From Phaeoceros laevis (lineage: Eukaryota > Anthocerotophyta > Anthocerotopsida > Notothyladales), in the NCBI GenBank assembly GCA_049999765.1, contig JBNGIQ010004184.1:1-31299 (forward strand): a stretch of 31,299 nt of DNA. The letters are read 5' to 3'. Below are positions 1 to 9,546 of this stretch, in pieces; position 1 is the first letter of the stretch, and every line of letters begins with the position of its first letter. A program made the position numbers and the translations under genes. Under the pieces are notes generated by a model, which made no database searches, was not told where the DNA came from, and was given only the letters and a program-made list of their open reading frames with translations.

Positions 1-1436
1 GTTCTCGACTCTGCAGAAGTTACTAATAGCCAAGCTCAAGTAGTTACTAATAGCATCTCGACTGTAGCTTTAGAAGATGATATAAAAGAGTGGAAAAGAA
101 AGTATCCAAATGAAAATGATGAGTTTACTTATCGTATGATAAATAAGTTTAATATACCAGCAAGTGTTTCAGGAAGTCCTTCTTGGCATAGACGTAATTT
201 AAAAGATTTATTGTGCATGGTAGAGAAATGGAAAATGCCACATTTCTTCTTGACTTTAACTAGTGGTGAGACCTCTGAAACTAAATGGGAAGAAATAAAA
301 GAAATAGAAACCCTCCTTAGAAGAATAAATGGAAACTTTACTTGGAGTGATGCTCCTATTCAATGTTGCTTATTGTTTCATAAAAAATTGAAAATTTTTT
401 TGGATGAATTTGTATTGAAAAAGCGTGGGATTTTAGGAAAGGTGGCTCACTATGTTATTAGATATGAAGTTCAAATGAGAGGTTCCTTGCATATGCACAT
501 AATATTGTGGGTTGAAAAAAAAGATGTTGACAGGGTGTCTAATGAAATTTGCGCATATGTGCCTGCTGAATGGGATGATAGAGTAAATGCCTTTGTAGAA
601 CCAACTATTGTAAATGAACGAGATTTGTTCCGATTAGTGCATAGAAAACAACGACATGTGTGCAGTGAAAATGGATGTCGTAAGAATGGGAAGCCATGTA
701 GGTATGGCTTTCCGTTTGATACTGTTGAATGCTTCATTAAATCCTGATGTACGTCGGTGGCAGTACTTTCGGCCTAGAAATTGTGATCAAAACGTGATGC
801 CTTATCATCCTGTTATAATGCTTTTATGGGGTGCACATCACAATTTGCAGCGGGTCACTAATGAATCTTGGAGTTTGTATATGTTGAAATATGCATTGAA
901 ATCAGAACTTAGTGGTCATTTGTTTGAATCTTAATACACAGGATGTTGAAGACCTAGGTTTGGTAGGATACACTGAAGAAAAGTTGCGGCTTTTTCTATC
1001 TAAACCAGTCTCTGCTACAAAAGCCGCTATGTCATGCTTGCAAATTTCAGTATTGAGAAAAAGTGTTGCTGTAACTTTTATAGATTCTAGTCCACCTAAT
1101 GCTAGAACTATGTTTTAAAGAGAAAAAAGTACAGTATTAAAAGTGCATCCAGTAAACTTGTATTGTCATAGACCGCCTGAGCTTGAAAATGAGACATTTT
1201 ATTCGTTTTGGCGTAATTATTTGGTTGAAAAAAGGAGAGTGGTTAACGCTGTGAGACAATGGGTTGACGTGTTAGGCAACTTCGTATACCCTACAGATAG
1301 ATTAGCACGGTTCTCAGACTTTCATCCTACTCATCATGCAAATGGTTTTTTCCTTAATGTACTTTTGAAAAAACTTAGTTTTCAATCAGAAGTAGAACTA
1401 CTTCCTATTTCTCAGTTCTCTGATGCTTATTTATGA
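1..1436 (+). pseudogene. Helitron Rep (HUH endonuclease) domain, frameshifted
   Basis: In Helitrons this domain nicks and rejoins single-stranded DNA during rolling-circle transposition. Frame 1 (1-747) holds the Helitron_like_N domain. The HUH motif is RGSLHMHIILW, with its two histidines at 490-492 and 496-498, followed by a Cys-rich patch CSENGCRKNGKPCRYGFP. At about 720-740 homology moves to frame 2, giving RRWQYFRPRNCDQNVMPYHP and the two-tyrosine motif YMLKYALK (Tyr codons 878-880 and 890-892). At about 930 it moves to frame 3 (LNTQDVEDLGLVGYTEEKL), with a stop at 1116-1118, then NLYCHRPPELENETFYSFWR up to 1436. Both catalytic motifs survive as sequence, but the frame does not. Start lies before the window. 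Confidence 0.85.
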
Positions 1437-2963
1437 AGTTGCATAAAAAAAGGTGTCATTTTGAACTAGCTGATATGATGGAACATATAAAACACTATGC
1501 AGAATTTCATTTACTTAGCACAGCACATGGGAACATGGTTATTAATATCTTGATGCAATAGTATTCGTGGTTAACATTGACCGAAAATGAGTTTTTTGTC
1601 ATATCAGATGTTGATATATCTGCAGCTAGGCGTCAGCGACGTGGTGGTATGTATGCGGGAGCTGATTTTCTGAATAATATTATTTTAACTGAAGATCAAA
1701 GACAAGTATGGGATAGATTAAAACATGAACATTGAGGTTTGCATTTCTTAACCGGACCTCTAGGTAGTGGTAAAACTTTTTTCATGAAGTATGCTATGAG
1801 GGAATGACAGCAGCAAGGTAAATTGATATTGTTTGGTGCTACAACTAGAGCAGCTGCTTTGCGTTTATGTGAGGGTGCAACAACAGTGTATGCATAGTCT
1901 TTTTGGAATTCCTGTTAGAGGTCAATTGAGAGATTTAGGTCCTTGCGCCGATAATAGAAAAATGTTAAAAGCGGCTGATGTTATAATTATTGATAAGGTT
2001 TCTATGATGACTATGGAGGTGTTAGATGCGATTAGTCGCATAATACATGAGGTGGAAATGGAAATAGAAGGAGGATACGTTCATGGATTGTTTGTAGAAA
2101 AAATGGTACTTATGGTGGGAGATCTCTATCAGTTAGCGCCTATATGCAAGCGCCATAGACAAGCATCTTCTTGTATGGTATGTCATATTGCAAATAATCC
2201 AATTTTTAGATCAGCTAACAAGTATGAATTGGTCAGCAATATGCAACAAGTTGATGATTCAGATTTTGTAAGATTCTTGAATATTATTCGCGTGCGACAA
2301 CCAAGACAAGAAGATATTGATATATGTCTGGGTTCTTGCTATAATACTTCTTGTCATGATGTGCTGGATGGGATCGTGACAATCATCTGTACTCATTATG
2401 CAGATGTAGAAAAGTACAATGAAAAGATACTACATCATTTGTTTGAAGGAAAAGTGCAATTATTTGATGCTGACAACATAAATGAGAATGAAGGTATTTG
2501 AAGATGGTCAGAGTCTACTGTAGATTTTAGAAGATTAACAAAAATTTGTGTTGGTGCGAAAGTTGTTATAACTGAAAATGTTTGTATTGAGCAGCGTGCT
2601 GCTAATGGATCTTTTGGTTTTGTGAAGGAAGTTGTAATAGCAAATGGTGAAGTTGAAAAGATAATAATTCAACTTGAGGAAACAGGAGAATATGTTACAG
2701 TTACTAAATCTAAATATAAGTTTAATTTATTCGATGGAAATCAAGTTTCGAAGAGAACTTTCCCATTGAATCTCGGATATGCTATAACTGGCCATAAAGC
2801 TCAAGGAGCATCTCTTCATACAAAGGTACTATTGATTGTTAAAGATGCTTTTGCTGATGGATTACTTTATGTCATGTTATCGAGGGTAACAAATTGGTCT
2901 AATTTGTTCATACAGCTACGTTTGTTGGTAGCAGACTTCCGTCCCGTTCAGCTCAGTCCATGA
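1433..2963 (+). pseudogene. Helitron PIF1-like DNA helicase domain, with stops
   Basis: Superfamily 1B helicase that unwinds DNA behind the Rep nick. Frame 2 from 1433 reads MKLHKKRCHFELADMMEHI, has in-frame stops near 1559, 1732 and 1805, and contains Walker A (GPLGSGKT, 1754-1777). Frame 3 from 1833 carries HSLFGIPVRGQLRDLGPC, the Walker B region IIIDKVSMM, the QxP-type motif GDLYQLAPI, a stop at 2499-2501, then VGAKVVITENV and the C-terminal GYAITGHKAQGASLHTK...VMLSRVTN. The Walker B acidic pair is Asp-Lys (1992-1997) where the family has Asp-Glu, so catalysis would be lost even without the stops. Length and order match a PIF1 domain at the C-terminus of a Helitron protein. Confidence 0.87.
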
Positions 2964-2992
2964 GAAAATGGAAAGGCAATCAGAACATGAAA

Positions 2993-3480
2993 TCTTTCTA
3001 CTGCTGAATTTGCTGATATATTTGCTATTTCATGTACTTATTATTACACCTTGTACTAGCTACGATGATTGCTACTATACTCCATAGGGACTTTTTCCAA
3101 ACAGACACTACCCTCTGCCCATTTGTGGGCTTCCATCATTTTGGCACATGCTACACATGGAGAGTCTTTACAGGCTATAGAACTGTATGGCTACATCCAC
3201 TTTGTTGAGGCCCTTGATTTTCTGGTGTAGCTAGGATCTTTCTACTGCTGAATTTGCTGATTTATTTGCTACTTCATGTACTTATTATTACACCTCGTAC
3301 TAGCTACGATGATTGCGACTATACTCCATACGGATTTTTTCCAAAGAGACACTACCATTTGCCCATTTGTGGGCTTCCATCATTTTGGCACATGCTAGAC
3401 ATGGAGAGCCTGTTCAGGCTATAGAACTGTATGGGTACAGCCACATTGTTGAGGCCCTGGATTTCCTGGTGCAGCTAGGA
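2993..3480 (+). repeat. Tandem duplication, two 244-bp copies
   Basis: Copy 1 is 2993-3236 and copy 2 is 3237-3480. Both begin TCTTTCTACTGCTGAATTTG and end GCAGCTAGGA or GTAGCTAGGA. I count about 19 mismatches and no gaps, roughly 92% identity. The second half of the unit encodes the first PPR motif of pseudogene A (copy 2: WASIILAHARHGEPVQAIEL). Copy 1 has a stop (TAG) where copy 2 has CAG near the end of the unit. Confidence 0.95.
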
Positions 3481-4215
3481 TCTTCCATGGACAGTTTTGT
3501 CTTTTACCGTGTTGTCAAGAAGTGCATTGCAGAAGAGGATATTGTTCAGGCAAGCGTGTTCATGCCCTTACTGTCAAAGGCAGGTATGACTTGGATCCTT
3601 TCTTGGCGAACCACATTATTTGTATGTATGCTTCTCACCAGAGGTGATCTGGACATTTGTGTGCCTCCTGCAAGCATGTGCCAGCGTAGGGGCTTTAAAT
3701 GAGGGGAAGCAGCTTCATGCCCAAATTCTGCAAAGAGGACTGAAAGGTGATGTTGCCCTTGGCAACTGCCTGGTGGACATGTATGCAAAATGTGGGAGCT
3801 GAGAGGAAGCTCCTAAAGTGCTTGACGAATTGCTAGCCAAAGATGTCGTGGCATGGAATGCTATGATCACAGGATATGCGCAACATAGACTCAGTCAGGA
3901 AGCCCTTTCTCTTCAGACAACTATGCAACAGGAGTGCATCCTGGTGGCTGACAGCATCATATTTCTCTATCTCCTGAAAGCATGTGCAGTCGTGGGAGCC
4001 TTACAGCAGGGCAAGCAGCTCCATGCCCAAATTCAGGAAGGTGGACTACAACATCATGTTGTTGGGAACAGCTCGGTGGATATATATGTCAAGTGCGGCA
4101 GCTTGGAGGATGCCAGTAAGGTGTTCAACAGCCTGCGGTCCAAAAATGTGGTGACCTCAAATACTTTGCTGAATGGGAATGCGCAACATAGTGACGGACA
4201 GATGGCATTAATGCA
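3313..4215 (+). pseudogene. PPR protein pseudogene A (PLS class)
   Basis: PPR proteins bind organellar RNA, with roughly one base per 31-36-residue helical repeat; PLS-class members often act in C-to-U editing. Frame 1 gives WASIILAHARHGEPVQAIEL and SFVFYRVVKKCIAEEDIVQA. Near 3615-3660 the frame shifts to frame 2: QACASVGALNEGKQLHAQIL and NCLVDMYAKCGS. A TGA at 3800-3802 interrupts it, and it resumes with DVVAWNAMITGYAQHRLSQE, KACAVVGALQQGKQLHAQIQ and VDIYVKCGSLEDASKVFNSL. Homology ends near 4215. No start codon, transit peptide or E/DYW end can be assigned. This is a fragment of about eight motifs, clearly non-functional. Confidence 0.9.
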
Positions 4216-4547
4216 GTGTATCCCTACTTCTTTGCCAGAAGGTTCGTGTCTTATTCTCATTTGGTGCGGACTCGGGGCGCTTGCATGAACAGGTGCAATC
4301 CGTCCAGGGGAGCATCAGCTAGCAAGCGACATCTTTTGGTGTTAGAATGCGGTGCCGCATGCAGGTTCTATTCCCTTGGCTGCTGTGGTGCTTGTTGTTC
4401 AGCAGGTAGTGAACTGCGAGCAAATTTTAAGGTATAGTGATAGTTTAGATGTTGGCTGGAGGTTGCCGGCGAATGGCCTTGATTCCTTAGTTTGGACCAG
4501 AAGGAGGTGCCGGATCAGGAAGCGGAGAGCGTCGACAGATCCCAAAC
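4216..4547 (+). other. Unassigned stretch upstream of the TOL copy
   Basis: PPR homology stops near 4215 and the TOL-like reading starts at 4548. The stretch between is GC-richer and has no recognisable domain in any frame. It could be the 5' untranslated leader of the copied TOL transcript, but nothing in the sequence proves that. Confidence 0.35.
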
Positions 4548-5091
4548 ATGGCGGATAATATCAAAGAACGGTCGAGTACGATCACTGAGAAGCTGAAAGT
4601 GGGGGGGAGCGGAAGCGAGCCGTAAGTTTGGCCTGGGCATGAGTAGCTTCGGAGGGAAGATCAAGGAATTGTTATTTGTGTCCTCTCAGGCTGACAAGTT
4701 GGTTGAGGAAGTTACGGCAGAAAATTTGGTCGACCCTGACTGGCGTCAAGAAGCGGATTATGTTGAGGAACTCGCATATGCAATTACTGGCCCTGACTCT
4801 TTTGGACACCTCCGTGAAGAATTGTGAAAAAATGTTCTTCGAAGTTGCGGTGGAGAAGGTCTTGGACGAGATGGTGAAGGTTATTGACGATCTCCTGACT
4901 CCCAACGAGATAAGGGATGCGGCCCTGATGCTTGTTGAGTCCTGAGTGAGGCAACGGACGAGCTTCGTTACTTGCCGGTGATTGAGGAGACGTACAAGGT
5001 ATTTGACAGCTTGGATGTGCTGTGTAATTTGTGGATGAGAGCGGCGGATCTTCTCGGTTGTTTAAAACCCTTCTGCGCTATGTATGACCCG
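4548..5091 (+). pseudogene. TOM1-like (TOL) VHS-domain pseudogene, intron-free
   Basis: TOL proteins are plant ESCRT-0-like adaptors that bind ubiquitinated membrane cargo through VHS and GAT domains. The reading starts at ATG 4548 (MADNIKERSSTITEKLKVGG), stops at 4623-4625, resumes in frame 1 (MSSFGGKIKELLFVSSQADK, then LVEEVTAENLVDPDW), and shifts at about 4744 to frame 2 (VKKRIMLRN, LLALTLLDTSVKNCEKMFFE, VLDEMVKVIDD). After a stop at 4943-4945 it returns to frame 1 (DELRYLPVIEETYKVFD) and fades by about 5091. About 25 residues of the VHS domain between DPDW and KKR are missing. No intron is visible across the whole VHS domain, which fits a retrocopy. The GAT domain is absent. Confidence 0.88.
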
Positions 5092-5176
5092 AGATTGCAT
5101 TAGCGGTTTCCTTTTTGTCGAGCTTGCCTAAACAAGGGCAAGGGGGGGACCTTCAAGGGACCGTTAACCTCCTCAA

Positions 5177-5192
5177 ACACACACACACACAC
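5177..5192 (+). repeat. (AC)8 microsatellite
   Basis: Eight perfect AC dinucleotides just upstream of PPR pseudogene B, at the join between the decayed TOL copy and PPR homology. Confidence 0.95.
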
Positions 5193-5194
5193 GA

Positions 5195-5698
5195 AATTTG
5201 GTTTCATGGAATTCAATGCTTTCGGCATATGCTGAGGAGGGCCAAGCGGAGGAGGCTTTGCACCTATATGGACGAATGCTTGAGGAAGGTGTGAGTCCAG
5301 AAGTCTGGACATTTGTAACAGTCCTCAAAGCATGTTGCGTTCTTGCAGAAAAGGAAGAAGTTCTAGATGTGAGATATGCCAAACTGAAGTCTCTGGCGAA
5401 GGGCAAGGCAATACATATTAATGCCAAAATGAAGAGCTATGACTCAGATGTTTTTGTTGGTAACACGCTGGTTAGCATGTGTGGCAAGTGCAGAAGCATC
5501 GTGGATGCCCAGAATGTGTTGACGGTTTGTCCAAGCTAGATGTTGTGTCATGGAATGCAATGCTCACAGCGCACGCAGAGCAGGGCCAGGCACAAACAAT
5601 TTTACAGCTCTACTACGAAATACTGGAGGAAGGTGCTAGTCTCGATGTCCGCAACTTTGTCACTGTTATCCAAGCAATGTGGCATGCTTGCTGACACG
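5195..5698 (+). pseudogene. PPR pseudogene B, 5' part (split by copia)
   Basis: Frame 2 reads VSWNSMLSAYAEEGQAEEAL, HLYGRMLEEGVSPEVWTFVT and VGNTLVSMCGKCRSIVDAQN, then stops. After a one-base-type shift near 5520 the reading continues with LDVVSWNAMLTAHAEQGQAQ and ends at the copia insertion. Removing the copia element and one copy of its ACACG duplication joins this part to 12268 within a single L-type PPR motif, so both halves were one gene before insertion. The frameshift shows decay. Whether it predates the insertion cannot be told from one copy. Confidence 0.9.
5694..5698 (+). repeat. Target-site duplication, left copy (ACACG)
   Basis: ACACG directly precedes the 5' LTR. The same five bases follow the 3' LTR at 12263-12267. 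Five bp is the usual copia integrase stagger. Confidence 0.92.
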
Positions 5699-5958
5699 TA
5701 TTGGTAGAATTAAATAGGCTTAATTATTATTATACAGCTTTAATAGTAAATAGGGCCAATAAACACTTAGATATAAATCGGTGGATTTATATCGACACAC
5801 ACAAGGGCCAGCAACCCAAACTTAACCGCCGCACCTTTCACGTTCATAGGACATCAACGGTTCAGTCCTTTATAAGGCCACACGGCCCAGCTAATCTATC
5901 GTCTCTTGTATGCTCTCTATCTTCTTGCTTAATCTCGCACTCCTCGATCCTATCTATA
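5699..5958 (+). repeat. Copia 5' LTR (260 bp)
   Basis: Begins TATTGGTAGAATTAAAT and ends CTCGATCCTATCTATA, directly before the primer site. It matches 12033-12262 along its length, apart from about 30 bp present only here (around 5743-5785) and roughly 5-7% substitutions. The ends are TA...TA rather than the canonical TG...CA; TATA-type termini are a known minority class among plant LTR elements. Confidence 0.94.
5869..5876 (+). promoter_or_regulatory. TATA box in copia 5' LTR
   Basis: TTTATAAG lies about 90 bp before the LTR end and is kept in the 3' LTR (GTTTATAAGGC). Its position fits the U3/R promoter of the element. Confidence 0.6.
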
Positions 5959-5970
5959 TGGTATCAGAGC
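5959..5970 (+). promoter_or_regulatory. Primer-binding site, initiator tRNA-Met type
   Basis: TGGTATCAGAGC directly follows the 5' LTR. This is the standard plant LTR-element sequence complementary to the 3' end of initiator tRNA-Met, used to prime minus-strand DNA synthesis. Confidence 0.93.
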
Positions 5971-6159
5971 TTGTCTGATGGAGGAGGCGTCGCCGCCGCG
6001 CACCTGTGAAACCTGCAAGAGCTGGAATTGCATCAGGAATCTCAGTCACGCAGAGTTCCGAGCAGCAATTTCTGCGTTAAGAATTTCTCTCATCAGGTTC
6101 GGCGCGATGGCAGACACATTCCTAGCGTGCGTTGTCAGCCACTACTACGACTGACTACG

Positions 6160-6816
6160 CGCTATGCCGAGAGCGCGAGGTAGAGGCAGTTGCGGCGCGC
6201 CGGAGGATATCCACTTGCACAATTTGCATCGGTTCTTTGCATCACATTGCAATTTCAATCCTCCGCACACGCATAGTGATCACAAACGTCAGTATAGACA
6301 TCAATATCAGCATCGCACAGCACAGGACTGTCAGCAACACCAGAAACCCGATCCACTTGCCTCACTTAGAAGCCAGGTTAGGCAACAAATTCAAGAAGCA
6401 TGCACAATTTTTGAACAGAGAGCACGCGAGCTTGCGCGTTCCAAGGTCTATGATCTTAATGCATTTCATACACCTACAGAGGAACTACTCATTGAGGTGT
6501 ATGATCTGGTTAAGTCACAAACCTTACAAGTCCATAACTTGCCAGCAATCTGTGAACCTGTCCAGTGACATTACGAGTCTTAGCATCAACATTAGGACCC
6601 TCACTGGACACATCAAGAACTTGTCACTTGCTTCTTTGAAAAATTCCATACAGGAATATACCTCAGCCTGCACGTTGGTTCAAATCTCGAATACATCCCT
6701 TCCGATTTCAGACGCACCCGTTCATACCTCGCAGCAAGAACCAGAAAGCGACATCATGAAGATGATTAAAGCAGTGCAGACAACTCATCAAGGCTTCGCC
6801 GAGCAAGCAAGACTGC
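6160..6816 (+). other. Coding-like leader upstream of copia gag
   Basis: Between the primer site and the usual gag start lies about 650 bp with protein-like reading. Frame 2 gives SLRSQVRQQIQEACTIFEQR, ARELARSKVYDLNAFHTPTE and LLIEVYDLVKSQTLQVHNLP, then stops at 6566-6568. Frame 3 then gives SDITSLSINIRTLTGHIKNL and ESDIMKMIKAVQTTHQGFAE up to 6845. Together these look like a helical, hydrophilic protein broken by one frameshift. It could be an N-terminal extension of Gag or a separate leader protein. I recognise no domain. Confidence 0.5.
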
Positions 6817-8580
6817 TTGGAGTTGGAACTGAAATACCATTGTGAGAAGTACATGTCACAAGGACGTGGAAGTTGGAATGACAAAGGCAAAGGCAAAGGA
6901 AGTGGTAGAGGCACGTCTAAGCCAAAGGCCACAGGTCGGGGTACTGGTAGGGGCACCACACCTGATCCTTCAGATCCACTTTCCGTCTTCTCCTCTTCCT
7001 CACAAGGTAGTTCACACCCAATAGATCCATCTCTTGATCGCATCCAGAGAGCACGCCTAGCAAAGGCCCTTGCAGAAACACGTAAGAAACAAGCCGAGTT
7101 AGTTACACGCACACTTGCAAATCAAGTCTTACAAAACATGGCCAACCCACCAGTCATCACTAATTTAAAGATAGACTTCAAAGAGAAGGACCGCTTCTCA
7201 GGCACACAGTTTGACATATGGTCACTTAGAGTCCAGACAATTCTTAAGGAAAATGGCCTGTGGGGAGTTGTCACTGGTACTGTACCTAAGCCTACTGCCA
7301 CCACCGCATCTGCTGCTACCATTGAGGCTTGGGAGAAACTGGACCTGAGAGCACTTGGAGTGATCCAGTCCGCTTTGGATGGATCAATGATGTCTCATAC
7401 CCAAGACGTGGATAACACAAAAGAGGCATGGGATTCACTCACGCATACATATCAAGTGAACAATGGCTCTTCTATTGTTGGAGCAACAAGAGCATTCTAT
7501 ACATGTAAGATGCGTGAACATGAACCAGTAGAGCAACATGTGGTGAAGTTTCGACAGCTACGATCAAAACTTACCTCCAGCGGGACGAAGACCACGGAGA
7601 TGCAGGCAGCGGTTGCCCTTCTTCTCTCTCTTCCTCCAAGCTACCGCACTTTTGTAAGCAATCAGAGTTCAGCCTTGCGCACTGCAGCCCAGAATGCTCC
7701 GCAAGGACAACAACCTGATGTTACACTAGCGGATGTTATTGGAGCTCTTCTAGAGGAAGAGTCAACCAGAACTGTGAATCAAGGTGGCACCTCCTCCCGA
7801 GGAGAGTCCTCTACAAGGGCACTTTATGTTAACGGAGGGCCCAAGAGACAACCACCTAGGCAGTCCTGGCCACCAAACAACAACACTGGTTTTAAGAAAT
7901 GTACATTTCAAGCTCCAGCAGCTAAAAAGAAGGGACCCTGCAATTGGTGTCTCATACCTGGCCATTGGAAAGCTGATTGTCGAAAGAAAAAGGCAAACGA
8001 GCCAAGAAGGACTGCACCACCAGAATCTAATGTGGTACAACGTAAGGCGAACACCATCCTAGCTGTATGCATGGTCTCCACTGCGTCGATTAAGCACGTA
8101 TGATTCATAGATTCAGGTGCGTTCGCCCAAATCTGTCATTGCAAACAGTCATTTTCTGAATATAAGTCAATTCCACCCGGACAGTTTGTCCTTCTTGGAG
8201 ATGACAGTGGCCTGCAGATAGAAGGCATAGGGTCAATTCCTGTCATGTTGAGTGATAAAACCACATTGGTTTTAGAGGATGTGTTGCACGTACCTTCCAT
8301 GGTGAAGAATCTTGTGTTGGTTCGTAAGTTAACCACACAGCACACGTTGAATGTCTCCTTCACGGGTTTACAGTGTATAGTCACTGATCCACAACACAAG
8401 AACAAAGTGTTAGCCATAGGAGCTCCATTCCACGATTTGTACCAACTCAACATCACCTCTAAGCTCGGTCTCCCTCCTGCACGTGCACAAGTCCACGTCA
8501 GTCAAGAGACCAAGCAGAAGGATGAAGCTATGTTATGGCATTGCCGCCTAGGCCATGCCAACTTTGACAAGATGAAAACC
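6817..8580 (+). pseudogene. Copia Gag, protease and GAG-pre-integrase region
   Basis: Frame 1. A basic Gly/Arg/Lys-rich stretch (residues about 17-50) is followed by the UBN2/copia Gag core (FSGTQFDIWSLRVQTILKEN, EAWDSLTHTYQ) and a CCHC zinc knuckle CNWCLIPGHWKADC that binds the RNA genome. A TGA at 8101-8103 stops the frame exactly before the protease, whose active-site region reads FIDSGAFAQICH. The frame stays open to the pre-integrase motif LWHCRLGHANFDKM near 8540-8575, then is lost. In an active element this would be one polyprotein cut by its own aspartic protease into capsid, protease and enzymes. Confidence 0.93.
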
Positions 8581-9380
8581 CGGCCAGCAATACACTTTAC
8601 CGAGAGAAGTTCATGCTCCAGTTTGTTGATAAGCAGTTCTGTGAAGCATGCGTGTTTGGGAACCATCAACGCCTCCCACACACTGATAACAACCCAATTC
8701 GAGCTAACAAATTACTTGAAGTGGTACACTCGGACTTATGTGGCCCTATGTCAACAGCTACCTTGGGTGGAGCGCTGTACATTCTCTCCTTCATCGACGA
8801 CTAGAGCCGGTATGTGGTGGTCTACCTTATCAAGCACAAAAGCCAGACGCTTGGCTGCTTCAAGGAATATGTTTTCTTTGCCCAGAGGCAAACTGGAGAG
8901 CAGCTGAAAACCCTGCGCAGTGACAACGGCGGGGAATACATCTCCGAAGCATTTCAGGATTATTGTACGGAGCTGGGGATACACAAGCAGCTTACCGTAC
9001 CTTATACATCCTCACAAAATCCTTTGGCCAAACTGAATAACAAGCACCTCCAGTTAGCAGCCAAGGCTATGCTTAAGGTGTCGGGTCTCACACGAGGCTA
9101 TTGGGGTGAAGCTATAGCAACCGCAGCTTATATAAGAAACCGACTTCCTACTAAAGCCTTTAGTGGAGCCACACCCTTTGAGAGGTGGACTAATCACAAG
9201 CCTCGCATCAACCACTTGCGCATTTTCGGCTCCCCTGCATATGCTCACCTTGCAGAAAAACAGAGAGTTAAGTTAGACTACAAGGCAAGAAAGTATGTGT
9301 TTGTGGGGTATACTAAAGGCATCAAAGGCTACAAGCTTCTAGATCCACAAACAAAACAACAGTTCATGCACGTAGTGTAG
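8581..9380 (+). pseudogene. Copia integrase, catalytic Glu lost
   Basis: Frame 3. The zinc-binding end (FCEACVFG) is followed by the rve catalytic core. The first Asp is in EVVHSDLCGPM, the second in LRSDNGGEY. The third acidic position, normally Glu in the block after SSQN, reads LAKLNNKH, with Lys at 9030-9032. A TAG at 8802-8804 interrupts the core (FIDD-stop-SRYVV). The tail RVKLDYKARKYVFVGYTKGI is typical of the copia integrase C-terminus. A TAG at 9378-9380 and a frame change end the segment. Integrase inserts the element cDNA into chromosomes; this copy cannot. Confidence 0.93.
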
Positions 9381-9546
9381 TGTTCAACGAAAAACTACTA
9401 CTTACCCCTGCAGTAAGTCAGCCAAAATTAGATGCCCAGCCTAAAGATGACATAGACGTAAGTGATGATGGCGAATTCACAACCACAACTCAGAGTACGA
9501 CTTCCTCACAGCCTGTACACCCTGTAGTATCCACTGTCCTACAACA

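Larger units (their letters stand above)
1..2963 (+). mobile_element. Decayed Helitron-like rolling-circle element (Rep + PIF1 helicase), 5' end outside window
   Basis: A Rep-type HUH endonuclease region is followed on the same strand by a PIF1-family helicase, the domain order of Helitron transposases. Reading frame 1 is open from base 1, so the gene starts upstream of the window. The product is broken by at least two frameshifts in the Rep half and several in-frame stops in the helicase half, so the element cannot be autonomous. The helicase ends at 2963. No terminal hairpin plus CTRR end was found next to it, so the 3' boundary is unknown. The region is AT-rich compared with the PPR sequence after it. 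Family assignment is strong; Helitron versus a Helentron-type subclass is not resolved. Confidence 0.85.

Noticed and set aside
3313-5698. PPR A and PPR B as one gene split by the TOL copy
   Set aside because: Possible, but the motif ends at 4215 and 5195 cannot be joined into one PPR repeat by eye, so they are kept separate.
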